From NCBI GenBank assembly GCA_024642285.1, contig JAHEBJ010000001.1, forward strand, positions 62,001 to 126,000: DNA of 64,000 nucleotides, read 5' to 3'. Shown one piece after another: positions 48,206 to 58,524 of this stretch (position 1 is its first letter; each line of letters starts with the position of its first letter). Below the pieces are notes generated by a model, which searched no databases, was not told the DNA's origin, and saw only the letters and a program-made list of their open reading frames with translations. The position numbers and the translations under genes were made by a program. Source of the DNA: Sphingobacteriales bacterium. Lineage in GTDB: Bacteria > Bacteroidota > Bacteroidia > Chitinophagales > Chitinophagaceae.

Positions 48206-48979
48206 ATGTCGTTTAAGAAAATCATTCATTCTCTGTTTGATAAAACAGGAGTTTATATCGGCAAAAGACCAACCTATAAAGGCCGGGCCAATTTTAGTGT
48301 AGATGATTTACACTACGGCTATTCATTTCCTTCGGCCAATTATGCGCCATGGCGTGGTGATGATAATTTTATGAATATTTATGAAGAGATCAAGAAAAAC
48401 ACCCTTGTAGATATTTACCGCTGCTACGAACTTTGGCAACTGGTTAGAAAGATACATTCACTTGATCCAAATGCGGCTGTACTTGAAGTGGGTGTTTGGC
48501 GTGGCGGAACTGCAGCAGTGATGGCACGTCAGCTCAATTTATTAAAAAGTAAAGCAAATTTATACCTCGCAGATACATTTGAAGGAGTAGCAAAAGCAAG
48601 TGCAAAAGATAGTTTTTATTCGGGTGGCGAGCATAGCGATACGAGCCAGTTTATAGTAGAAGATGCTCTTAAGAAAAAATCGCGTTATCAATATTATAAG
48701 ATATTGAAAGGGGTTTTTCCTGAAGATACAGCCGATAAGATTTTAATTACTGAACAATTTGGTATTTGCCATATTGATGTAGATGTTTATGATTCAGCAA
48801 AAGATATCCTGGAGTGGGTGTGGGATAAAATGATACCAGGTGGCGTGGTTGTGTTTGATGATTATGGATTTCATACCTGTACCGGTGTAACTAAATTGGT
48901 AGAGGAATACCGGTATTTACCCGACAGACAAATCGTACATAACCTGAATGGTCATGCTCTAATGATTAAATTAAGATAG
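48206..48979 (+). CDS. TylF/macrocin O-methyltransferase-like class I SAM methyltransferase
   Basis: VLEVGVWRGGTAAVMARQL, YLADTFEGVAKAS, CHIDVDVYDSAKDILEWVWDKMIPGGVVVFDDYG. Confidence 0.87.
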   Translation: MSFKKIIHSLFDKTGVYIGKRPTYKGRANFSVDDLHYGYSFPSANYAPWRGDDNFMNIYEEIKKNTLVDIYRCYELWQLVRKIHSLDPNAAVLEVGVWRGGTAAVMARQLNLLKSKANLYLADTFEGVAKASAKDSFYSGGEHSDTSQFIVEDALKKKSRYQYYKILKGVFPEDTADKILITEQFGICHIDVDVYDSAKDILEWVWDKMIPGGVVVFDDYGFHTCTGVTKLVEEYRYLPDRQIVHNLNGHALMIKLR

Positions 48980-48988
48980 GATGACGAG

Positions 48989-49576
48989 TTAGGGGCGGAT
49001 CGTAACTTTAGTTCCGATGGGGATATAATTATAAAGATCTTTCATCTCGGTGTATTTTACTGACACACATCCGTCGGTCCAGTTATAAAAATTATCTACA
49101 GTCCATTCTTCCTGCGGCCTTGTTGCATGAATGGCAATACCGCCTCCAATTCTTGCTTTGCCCGGAACCAAGCCTTTGGCTTTTCTCTCGTTGAATTTTT
49201 TTATATCTATTTCATTTGGAAAGTCAAGCAACAATTCGGGGCCCCATTTAGGGTGCATCTTTTTAATAATGATTTTAAATTCACCTTCCGGTGTTCTTTT
49301 ATCACCCTCTCTCATTTTATCACTCAAATCGCGGCTGCCAAAAACAATGGGGTAAGTGGCATACCATCCTTCTTCGTCATACACATAAAGTTCATACTCA
49401 CTTTTATCAACAATAATATGATAAGGATTAGTTGCGCTGAGGTTAAAACCGGTTGTATCGCTAAAATGAGCATTTACTTTTGCAACAATGGCATTATTAA
49501 CCCTCACCGGAATAAAGGAAACCAGTGCAAATAATGTACACAATACACCTAGGTGAAAAATGCGGATAAATTTCAT
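48989..49576 (-). CDS. L,D-transpeptidase (YkuD) family protein
   Basis: YHIIVDKSEYELYVYDEEGWYATYPIVFG, KRTPEGEF, IAIHATRP, WTDGCVSVKYTEM with catalytic-type Cys. Confidence 0.87.
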   Translation of the reverse strand: MKFIRIFHLGVLCTLFALVSFIPVRVNNAIVAKVNAHFSDTTGFNLSATNPYHIIVDKSEYELYVYDEEGWYATYPIVFGSRDLSDKMREGDKRTPEGEFKIIIKKMHPKWGPELLLDFPNEIDIKKFNERKAKGLVPGKARIGGGIAIHATRPQEEWTVDNFYNWTDGCVSVKYTEMKDLYNYIPIGTKVTIRP

Positions 49577-49710
49577 GCAGTAAACAATTGTTTCTTTGAG
49601 TTACAAACGATATGCCGGATAAAAATATTTTATTCCACTGAGAAACATTAACATTTTTTAAAAATGTGGAAAAATATCGAATAGCCAAAGAGGCAATTCG
49701 ATATGAAAAA

Positions 49711-49762
49711 ACTCATCCCTCACCCATTTTGGTAAAAACCGTAATGGGTAAAGGATTGAGTG
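49711..49762. repeat. Intergenic imperfect inverted repeat
   Basis: ACTCATCCCTCACCCATTTTGGT ... ACCGTAATGGGTAAAGGATTGAGT. Confidence 0.7.
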
Positions 49763-49773
49763 AGAGAGCAATT

Positions 49774-50631
49774 TTACCAGTTACTGAAACGGAACCCGAT
49801 GTTATAGGGGCGTATATCCAAACTTCTTTCGTACATGGAATGGGGACTGTAAGAACCATATAATCTGATGGGTCCAAGGCCAAGTTCGGCCACATAGGAA
49901 AATTTGAACTTTTCCATATCATATTCGCCTTTGTTTTTCAGCTTACCTCTTTCGGTGCTTTTTTGCTTGTTGCGTTGACTGTATAGATACCCGGTGCTTA
50001 CACCAAAACTCAAGCTTATACCCCGCTTTTCGCTAAAAGGGTGGGTTGAAAAGTTTAACATTACCGGTACGGTAACATAATCCGCCGCCAGTTTATTTTT
50101 TGAAAAAGAAATAGAATCCCTGAAAATAAATGCTGCATTGGTTTGTGTATTCGTGTAAGGCACGGGTCCGTTTTCGTTGTAATTGATGTCAGACTTATAT
50201 CGATAGTTATTCAGTTCAACTCCCAATCCGTATTTTAAATTAACGTAGTGCTTTATTAAGTTTACCCGCTGCATAAAAAGCCAAAAGTTAACATTTACGC
50301 TTTTACTAGTCCGTAATTTAAAATCATTTTTATCCAACGCAGGATAGCCCGGCCTGTTTACCAGGTACGAACCTGCATTTGCATAATTTGTTTGATCGTT
50401 GTAGTTGGCAAAGCCAATGTCAATTATTCCCCAGTTAGTACTTACATTTTTATTTCTTTTTGGGATTTTTGGGCCATTGATATTTATTTCCACGTCGCCG
50501 TCTTTTGCCGGCTTACCTTTTTTTATAATGATCATCCCGCCGATACGAATAGTGTCTTTTCCATTGTCTTCCTGTGCCGATGTATTCAGGCAAATTAATG
50601 CCAGGGCTAAAAGTAGATTTAGCTTTTTCAT
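49774..50631 (-). CDS. Outer membrane beta-barrel protein
   Basis: Signal peptide MKKLNLLLALALICLNTSAQ; alternating hydrophobic strands ending in FRFSNW. Confidence 0.75.
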   Translation of the reverse strand: MKKLNLLLALALICLNTSAQEDNGKDTIRIGGMIIIKKGKPAKDGDVEININGPKIPKRNKNVSTNWGIIDIGFANYNDQTNYANAGSYLVNRPGYPALDKNDFKLRTSKSVNVNFWLFMQRVNLIKHYVNLKYGLGVELNNYRYKSDINYNENGPVPYTNTQTNAAFIFRDSISFSKNKLAADYVTVPVMLNFSTHPFSEKRGISLSFGVSTGYLYSQRNKQKSTERGKLKNKGEYDMEKFKFSYVAELGLGPIRLYGSYSPHSMYERSLDIRPYNIGFRFSNW

Positions 50632-50651
50632 TTTTTTTCAATTTTAAATGA

Positions 50652-51836
50652 TTATTTTAATGCGATTTCAAATCCGGCGATCTTTACACCCTGGCCGGTA
50701 TTAATATTGGTGGTACGTTCAATCATTCGTTTTGCTTTACGTAAAAAGCCGCCAAGTCCTGTTCGTTTTTCTTTTTCATTATCTAAATTAAGATACCTGT
50801 TGTTGCCCTCATCTGCAGTTTTGTTATTGGCAACCGTTATTGCTGTTACTGCCGGCGCCATGTTGTTATTGTTGGAATTTGTAACAGTTTCGTTAAATGC
50901 TTTTTCATTGGGATTGGTTTTTACAACGTCAGTGTTTTTTCCGGAAATCTTATTGTTGTTGTTTTCAGGTAGTACGTTTTTGACAACCGTTTCGTTACTC
51001 TTATTATTGCTAATATTTTCAAAATGCGGTTTCGGTAAATCATTACCCGGTTTTTTGTTTTCAATTTTTTGAGCAGTAATTGATTCTTCCGTTGCTTTTA
51101 CCGGATGTTGTGTATTGTTTTTCCTGCTGACTAATGTTTCACCAGATTGCTTTACCAAATTAGTTTTTTGTTCCGTCTCATTGTTTTCAACTGCGTTGTT
51201 AGCAATGTTATTTTTCGGAGTAGTAGTTTCAGGTTGTTTATTATCAGGATTCGATTTTTCCATCAGTTCATTATCGGGAGACTGAACCGATTCCGTTTTT
51301 ACTTTCTTAACTAAACCGCCATCATCACCCGCCGCCGAAAAATTATTTTTATAAACTGATATAGCTGTCCAGACGATAAAACTCAATAGAGCAGCAGCTG
51401 CAGCAATACGCCACCACTTGATGCCAATAATTCTGGCTACGGCATGTCGGTACAACAATGGTTTGTCTTCAAATACAATTGATGTATCTGCCTCTGCGAT
51501 GGTTTGTTGCAGAATCTTCCACTCCGCTTCGGCAGCTTTATCCGCAGATAGCATGGTTTCGACGAGTTTCTTATCAGCAGGGTTCAACTCATCATCGGTA
51601 TATAGTAAAAGCGATTCCTGCAATGCAGAAACATCATCTTCCATGTACAGCCAGTCTTTTTTATGCATGCTGATAGAATCGGCCTCGGCGACGGTTTGTT
51701 TTAATAACTGCAGTTCAATTTGCAGATCCGGATTTTCCCTTACAAATAATTCAACAGCATTACGATCCGTTGCAGACAGTTCGTTATCTACATACAGTAA
51801 AAAAAACTCTTCGTAATTATGTCTGTTAATTCGCAT
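50652..51836 (-). CDS. Anti-sigma-factor-like transmembrane protein with Asn-rich periplasmic domain
   Basis: Adjacent to ECF sigma gene; N-terminal soluble modules, single TM (WWRIAAAAALLSFIVWTAISVY), then low-complexity N/T/E-rich region. Confidence 0.75.
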   Translation of the reverse strand: MRINRHNYEEFFLLYVDNELSATDRNAVELFVRENPDLQIELQLLKQTVAEADSISMHKKDWLYMEDDVSALQESLLLYTDDELNPADKKLVETMLSADKAAEAEWKILQQTIAEADTSIVFEDKPLLYRHAVARIIGIKWWRIAAAAALLSFIVWTAISVYKNNFSAAGDDGGLVKKVKTESVQSPDNELMEKSNPDNKQPETTTPKNNIANNAVENNETEQKTNLVKQSGETLVSRKNNTQHPVKATEESITAQKIENKKPGNDLPKPHFENISNNKSNETVVKNVLPENNNNKISGKNTDVVKTNPNEKAFNETVTNSNNNNMAPAVTAITVANNKTADEGNNRYLNLDNEKEKRTGLGGFLRKAKRMIERTTNINTGQGVKIAGFEIALK

Positions 51837-51886
51837 TCTTTATTATTAATATGCTTTCCAGTCCCCCTTCAGCGAGTGGAGTGGTT

Positions 51887-52372
51887 TTAAATCACATTTT
51901 GCGGACTCACTATATATTCTCTTAGCTGCAACCTGGCCCGGTGTAAATAAACTTTTACCTGGCTTTCGTTAAGTCCTGTAATTTGTCCAATCTCTTCGTA
52001 GCTGTACCCTTCATAATCTTTTAGTAAAACAAGGCTTCGTTGTTTTTCATTCAGCCTGGCAAGTGCTTCATCTAAAATTCTTTTTGTGTCATGTTTAAAG
52101 TTGCTGACCGCTTTAGCATTTTCCGGAAAATCGTCCCGCAAAACAACCCTTTTGTTTTTGCGTATGTGGTCGATCATCTGGTTGTAAGCCACAGTAAATA
52201 AAAAACTTTTGCTGCGCTCATTGTCAACCTTATCCCTGTTTATCCATAATTTTTCAAAAGCACCCTGTACCACATCCTTTGCATCCTCAGTATGCCTCAG
52301 ATTTTTGACGATAAAGCGGTACACATTGTCTGCATACAGGTTTACGCATTCATTATATTCTCTCTCCGTCAT
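51887..52372 (-). CDS. RNA polymerase sigma-70 factor, ECF subfamily
   Basis: Region 2 NLRHTEDAKDVVQGAFEKLW, FTVAYNQMIDHIRKNKR; region 4 LKDYEGYSYEEIGQITGLNESQVKVYLHRARLQLREY. Confidence 0.95.
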   Translation of the reverse strand: MTEREYNECVNLYADNVYRFIVKNLRHTEDAKDVVQGAFEKLWINRDKVDNERSKSFLFTVAYNQMIDHIRKNKRVVLRDDFPENAKAVSNFKHDTKRILDEALARLNEKQRSLVLLKDYEGYSYEEIGQITGLNESQVKVYLHRARLQLREYIVSPQNVI

Positions 52373-52564
52373 ACAGGTGTTGGGTAGTTAAATTACCTCA
52401 AATAAAGGTTGGTTTATGTGTATTATACGAAGGTGGGGATTAAAATGTTACAGAAAATGAAAAAAGGTCCATTTACCCTCCCAGGTAGGGAGTGATATCC
52501 CGAAGATTGTCTTGAATAATTTAAATATTACCTTAACTATGAAATCAGAAAACTCCTTATTTCG

Positions 52565-52606
52565 AGTTCCCTCCCCACTGAAGAGGGATTGGGATGGGGC
52601 TTTTTT
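52565..52606. repeat. Intergenic CCCTCCCC...GAGGGATTGGGATGGGG repeat-like element
   Basis: AGTTCCCTCCCCACTGAAGAGGGATTGGGATGGGGCTTTTTT upstream of kbl. Confidence 0.6.
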
Positions 52607-52639
52607 ACTTATTTTTACCCGAAATTAACCACTACTAAT

Positions 52640-53827
52640 ATGAATGAGAATTTTGTGAATCGAATTGCCGCTGAACTTGTTGAAATTGAAAATGCAGGGC
52701 TAACTAAGAAAGAGCGGATTATCACTAGCGAACAGGGAGCTGAGATCATTGTAAACGGCAAAACTGTTTTGAATTTTTGTGCCAATAATTATCTTGGCCT
52801 TTCGGCACATCCAAAGGTTTTAGCTGCGGCAAAGAAATATATTGATGTGCGTGGATACGGTATGAGCAGTGTTAGATTCATTTGTGGCACACAGGATATT
52901 CATAAAGAGTTGGAGCAAAAACTGGCAGAATTTTTAGCTACTGAGGATACTATTTTATATGCTGCTGCATTTGATGCCAATGGCGGCGTTTTTGAACCCC
53001 TGTTTGGCGAAGAAGATGCGATCATATCTGATACATTGAATCATGCTTCCATTATTGATGGTGTGCGGTTATGTAAAGCTCAACGCTACCGTTATATACA
53101 TAATGATATGGCCGACCTTGAGGTTAAACTTCAGGAATCGGCTCACCTGCGCAGCAGGATCATTGTAACCGACGGCAGTTTCAGTATGGATGGTACTATT
53201 GCACAGCTTGATAAAATTTGCGACCTGGCAGATAAATATGATGCGATTGTAATGATTGATGAATGTCATAGCAGCGGCTTTTTAGGAAAGACCGGAAGAG
53301 GTACACATGAGTACCGCAATGTGATGGGTCGTATTGATATCATCACCGGAACTTTAGGAAAAGCATTGGGTGGTGCCAGTGGCGGATTTACAAGTGGAAG
53401 AAAAGAAATCATAGAAATGCTTCGTCAGCGCAGCCGTCCATATTTGTTCAGTAATACTGTTGCTCCAAGTATTGTAGGCGCTTCCATTGCGGTTTTAGAT
53501 ATGTTGAGTGAAACAACCGAATTAAGAGATAATTTAGAAAGCAATACTAAATACTTCAGAACTAAAATGACAGAAGCCGGATTTGATATTAAACCGGGCG
53601 ATCATCCAATTGTTCCTATCATGTTATACGATGCTGTACTTGCGCAAAACTTTGCTGCCAAGCTGCTGGACGAGGGAATTTATGTGATTGGATTTTTCTT
53701 TCCGGTAGTACCAAAGGGTCAGGCCAGGATAAGGGTTCAACTGAGTGCAGCCCATGAGCAACGTCATTTAGATAAAGCCATTGCAGCTTTTACCAAAATC
53801 GGGAAGGAGCTGGCTGTATTAAATTAA
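52640..53827 (+). CDS. kbl: Glycine C-acetyltransferase (2-amino-3-ketobutyrate CoA ligase)
   Basis: NFCANNYLGLSAHPKV, MSSVRFICGTQDIHKELEQKLA, DECHSSGFLGKTGRGTHEY, ITGTLGKALGGASGGF. Start at MNENFVNR; upstream extension to 52589 runs into a repeat. Confidence 0.95.
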   Translation: MNENFVNRIAAELVEIENAGLTKKERIITSEQGAEIIVNGKTVLNFCANNYLGLSAHPKVLAAAKKYIDVRGYGMSSVRFICGTQDIHKELEQKLAEFLATEDTILYAAAFDANGGVFEPLFGEEDAIISDTLNHASIIDGVRLCKAQRYRYIHNDMADLEVKLQESAHLRSRIIVTDGSFSMDGTIAQLDKICDLADKYDAIVMIDECHSSGFLGKTGRGTHEYRNVMGRIDIITGTLGKALGGASGGFTSGRKEIIEMLRQRSRPYLFSNTVAPSIVGASIAVLDMLSETTELRDNLESNTKYFRTKMTEAGFDIKPGDHPIVPIMLYDAVLAQNFAAKLLDEGIYVIGFFFPVVPKGQARIRVQLSAAHEQRHLDKAIAAFTKIGKELAVLN

Positions 53828-53832
53828 TAAGC

Positions 53833-53868
53833 AAAAAAATGGGCGCTGATTTCAGCGCCCATTTTTTT
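53833..53868. terminator. Bidirectional rho-independent terminator
   Basis: Perfect AAAAAAATGGGCGCTGA-TT-TCAGCGCCCATTTTTTT between convergent genes. Confidence 0.95.
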
Positions 53869-53884
53869 AACTAAATATCTTTTA

Positions 53885-54811
53885 TCATCTTTTTTCACGT
53901 CCGAAAATATATCCTACTTTAATATTAAAAGTAAAATAAGAATCATCGCTTGTAGGATAACCTCTGATTGCATTAGGTTGACTGGTATGAGTAGGGTTGA
54001 TCTCATACTGGCGGTCGTTAAGCAACAATGCATTTGTTAATTTGGCACCCGTGAAGTAATTATAATAAACAGTTGGATCAATATATCTTGTACTTACATC
54101 GTCAAGATAATCGGTATTTATTTTTCGGTAAATAAACTCTGCTCTGAAATTCAAATAAGGTCCAAGTTCATATTTAACACCAACACCAAAAGGTAAATTA
54201 ATCTGGTTTAATTTGTAGGGCTTACGGTCAGGGTATTCGGAGAACCCTTGTCCTTCGGTACTCAACGGCTGTAAATCAACAGTTCTGCCATTCAGTTTTG
54301 TTTGAGGGTTGAAAGAAAAATACCCTACACCTCCGAATAAATATGGTGAAAACGAAGGTGGCGTCCAGTCATCTTTTTTACTGTTAATGATAAATAATGG
54401 ATGAACTTCAACGCCAAGCATAATATCAGTAATTTTTGAACTGAAGTTCAAATTCCTGTCATATCTGGGTGTTGTTTCCTTAACTTTCTCCAATACTTTA
54501 TCGTCGGCCGAAACTTTACCAAATGTAGCTTCAAGCCTAACTACATACATATATTTGTACATGGCGCTAAGATATATGCTGCCAGCTACATGGGTTTTAC
54601 CGAAGTTCAGATCTTTCACGAATTTTTTACCAATGCCCTTATTACCACCAACATCTGTTAAACAGTTCATGGCAGCTATTGAGCCTCCCAGCTCAAATAA
54701 AACCGGGTTATCGTAGAAGTTGTTGTCGTAAAAATAAAATTGGGCAGCGGCTTTTTCAGCACTTGAAGTAAGCATCAGTACAAAGCTAAAAATAATAGAT
54801 ATTTTTTTCAT
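53885..54811 (-). CDS. Outer membrane beta-barrel protein (DUF6089-like)
   Basis: Signal peptide; FELGGSIAAMNCLTDVGGNKGIGKKFVKDLN; C-terminal FTFNIKVGYIFGREKR. Confidence 0.8.
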   Translation of the reverse strand: MKKISIIFSFVLMLTSSAEKAAAQFYFYDNNFYDNPVLFELGGSIAAMNCLTDVGGNKGIGKKFVKDLNFGKTHVAGSIYLSAMYKYMYVVRLEATFGKVSADDKVLEKVKETTPRYDRNLNFSSKITDIMLGVEVHPLFIINSKKDDWTPPSFSPYLFGGVGYFSFNPQTKLNGRTVDLQPLSTEGQGFSEYPDRKPYKLNQINLPFGVGVKYELGPYLNFRAEFIYRKINTDYLDDVSTRYIDPTVYYNYFTGAKLTNALLLNDRQYEINPTHTSQPNAIRGYPTSDDSYFTFNIKVGYIFGREKR

Positions 54812-54902
54812 TTATCGACGTCCTTTAGTAAAATTATAGTGCTGAGGGTTTTAATAAGGATTGTGTACACTGCAAATTAAGCGATTATTTAGCAATTTTA
54901 AT

Positions 54903-55547
54903 TCATCTTTTACCTTTTTTATTTACATACTTACAGATGCTTTGTAAGTCACAAATGCTGCATTTGGGCGACCTGGCAGTACAAATATATCGCCCGTGAA
55001 GTATTAACCAGTGGTGTGCCATATGGATATAAGGCGCAGGTATATTTTTAATTAATTGTTTCTCAACTGCCAGTGGAGTCTTTGCATTTGTTGTAAGCCC
55101 TAACCTGTTACTTACCCTGAAAACATGAGTATCAACCGCCATATTCGGTTGTTTATCTATAACAGAAGTGATGACATTGGCAGTTTTGCGGCCAACCCCT
55201 GGTAATTGAACCAATTCTTCCACAGTCATAGGCACTTTACCATTGAATTTTTCCAATAACATATTGGCCATTCCAATAAGATGTTTGGTTTTATTGTTAG
55301 GATATGAAATACTTTTTATTAGAGGAAACAGATCATCAAACTTTGCCTTACTCATTGAAGCAGCGTCGGGGAATTTTTCAAATATAAAAGGGGTAGTAAT
55401 ATTTACTCTTTTATCAGTGCACTGGGCCGACAGGATTACTGCCACCAGCAGCTGGAAGGGGTCGTCATAGATCAACTCTGTTTCAGCGTCGGGGGCATGC
55501 TGTAAAAAATAATCTATAAAAAAGTTGTACCTGTCTTTCTTTGTCAT
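54903..55547 (-). CDS. nth: Endonuclease III
   Basis: LSAQCTDKRVN, LPGVGRKTANVI (HhH), VDTHVFRVSNRLGL, C-x6-C-x2-C-x5-C [4Fe-4S] loop. Confidence 0.96.
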   Translation of the reverse strand: MTKKDRYNFFIDYFLQHAPDAETELIYDDPFQLLVAVILSAQCTDKRVNITTPFIFEKFPDAASMSKAKFDDLFPLIKSISYPNNKTKHLIGMANMLLEKFNGKVPMTVEELVQLPGVGRKTANVITSVIDKQPNMAVDTHVFRVSNRLGLTTNAKTPLAVEKQLIKNIPAPYIHMAHHWLILHGRYICTARSPKCSICDLQSICKYVNKKGKR

Positions 55548-55583
55548 AAAAAAAATACTCCCCCGATTTAATCGGGGGAGTAT
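55548..55583 (-). terminator. Hairpin terminator between the 79-aa gene and nth
   Basis: ATACTCCCCCGATT-T-AATCGGGGGAGTAT, T-run on the minus strand. Confidence 0.85.
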
Positions 55584-55609
55584 AAATTTACATTAAAAGA
55601 CTGAGTGAA

Positions 55610-55849
55610 TTAAGCCTGGGGCGTAAGTTCTGCTACTGCTTTTTCTGCGTAACTTAATATGTTTTCAATGGTTTGCTGACTGGGTGTCATTTTCAGTGCT
55701 TCAAGCCTTTTTTGGGCCGATGTTATCACTTCAAATTTTTCACGTAAACTCCAGTCGGTTTCCAAAGCAGCCTTAATCTGGGCTGTTTGCGCTGGGGAAG
55801 TTTCATTGTATAAATACAATAACAAATCTTCCGGGGTAAAATTGTGCAT
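55610..55849 (-). CDS. Small hypothetical protein, 79 aa (resembles a stand-alone anti-sigma N-terminal module)
   Basis: FTPEDLLLYLYNETSPAQTAQIKAALETDWSLREKFEVI; own terminator downstream. Confidence 0.65.
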   Translation of the reverse strand: MHNFTPEDLLLYLYNETSPAQTAQIKAALETDWSLREKFEVITSAQKRLEALKMTPSQQTIENILSYAEKAVAELTPQA

Positions 55850-55942
55850 GTTAAGGTTGTGTTGCTTGTGTTAAAAAATTAAATATCCGTTATCCGATTA
55901 CATAAACGGTTGTAAAACAGGAATATTGTTTCTAAGCTAAAA

Positions 55943-56251
55943 TTATTTGTTTTCGGGGGCGGAATTCACAATAAACAGGTCTTCATTATCTTTTTTCATC
56001 AGGTATTTCTCCCTGGCGTATTTTTCAATACTTTGGGCATTATTCTTTAAAAGATACAGTTCCTGTCGCGTTTCGGTAATTAATTTTTTAAGATGTAGCT
56101 CACTTTTCTCCAGTTCGGTAAGTTTGTTTCTTCTTTCAAAATCAGAAAATATATCTTTTGGGTCGAAGAAAAGCATCCAAATTACAAAAAAAGCACCCGT
56201 GAGCAGGTATTTGTTTTTTAACCAAGATGGAATATGAGTCAGTAATTTCAT
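55943..56251 (-). CDS. Septum formation initiator family protein (FtsB/DivIC-like)
   Basis: Single TM then coiled coil, ...SIEKYAREKYLMKKDNEDLFIV; start MKLLTHIPSWLK immediately after eno. Confidence 0.87.
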   Translation of the reverse strand: MKLLTHIPSWLKNKYLLTGAFFVIWMLFFDPKDIFSDFERRNKLTELEKSELHLKKLITETRQELYLLKNNAQSIEKYAREKYLMKKDNEDLFIVNSAPENK

Positions 56252-56252
56252 T

Positions 56253-57548
<1,296 letters not shown>

Positions 57549-57559
57549 TTATTGTTTTA

Positions 57560-58465
57560 TTAGTTGGTTAATGATTTAAAAATTTCTTCCAGGCTGTTAC
57601 TCTCACTTTGCAAAGAAACAATGTTGAGATTATTTTTCAAACTCAGTTCAAGTAATTGTTTTCTGACTGACTCTGGATTGTTGGTTTGCAGTTTGTAGCT
57701 TTTCGTTTGTAGTTGTTCAATATTTGATACTTCACCCAATTCCCGTAAAAGATCAAAGTTTATTTCTTCTTTAAAAGATACCAATACAATATGTTTGTCT
57801 GTTTTTCCTTTTTGCAGATTGGCTAAACTATCATCGGCAACAATTTTTCCTTTGTTGATGATGATCACCCGATCGCAAATGGCTTGTACTTCCTGTAAAA
57901 TGTGAGAAGAGAAAAGAACTGTTTTATTTTCTCCCAGTCTTTTTATCAGGTCACGTATTTCAACAATCTGGTTCGGATCCAGTCCACTGGTAGGTTCATC
58001 AAGTATTAAAACTTCAGGATCATGAATCAATGCAGCTGCCAAACCAACACGTTGCTTATAACCTTTGCTTAACTGACCGATCTTTTTATTGGCTTCCACG
58101 GTAAGGCCAACCGTTTTAATTACTTCCTCAATCTTTTCCTTTTTGTTTTGTACTGCATGTACATTAGTAATGAAATCAATGTACTCTCTCACATACATAT
58201 CATAATAAAGCGGATTTGCTTCGGGTAAATAACCAATCTTTTCTTTTGTTTCGTTGCTGTTTTCATCAACAGTAATACCACAAACAGTAGCTACACCTTC
58301 GGTTGAAGGTATATAACCAGTGATGATCTTCATAGTGGTTGATTTACCTGCACCATTGGGTCCAAGGAAACCAACGATCTCTCCTTTTTCAATGGTAAAA
58401 GAAATATCATCAACTGCTTTTTGAGTGCCGTAGGTTTTGGTGATTTTATTTATAGTAATTGACAT
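57560..58465 (-). CDS. gldA: ABC transporter ATP-binding protein, GldA-like
   Basis: GPNGAGKST, LSKGYKQRVGLAAALIHDPEVLILDEPTSGLDP, SSHILQE; C-terminal region as in GldA. GldF/G not in the window. Confidence 0.78.
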   Translation of the reverse strand: MSITINKITKTYGTQKAVDDISFTIEKGEIVGFLGPNGAGKSTTMKIITGYIPSTEGVATVCGITVDENSNETKEKIGYLPEANPLYYDMYVREYIDFITNVHAVQNKKEKIEEVIKTVGLTVEANKKIGQLSKGYKQRVGLAAALIHDPEVLILDEPTSGLDPNQIVEIRDLIKRLGENKTVLFSSHILQEVQAICDRVIIINKGKIVADDSLANLQKGKTDKHIVLVSFKEEINFDLLRELGEVSNIEQLQTKSYKLQTNNPESVRKQLLELSLKNNLNIVSLQSESNSLEEIFKSLTN

Positions 58466-58524
58466 CTATTATATTATGTTTCAAAAATAAAAAACGCCGG
58501 ATGGAAATCCCGACGTTTTATTTA

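Noticed and set aside
49666-49922. Small ORFs (65 and 69 aa) around 49.7-49.9 kb
   Set aside because: They overlap the end of the beta-barrel gene and an inverted repeat; no coding support.
57560-58465. Complete gliding-motility locus
   Set aside because: Only a GldA-like ATPase is present; no gldF, gldG or gldH in the window.
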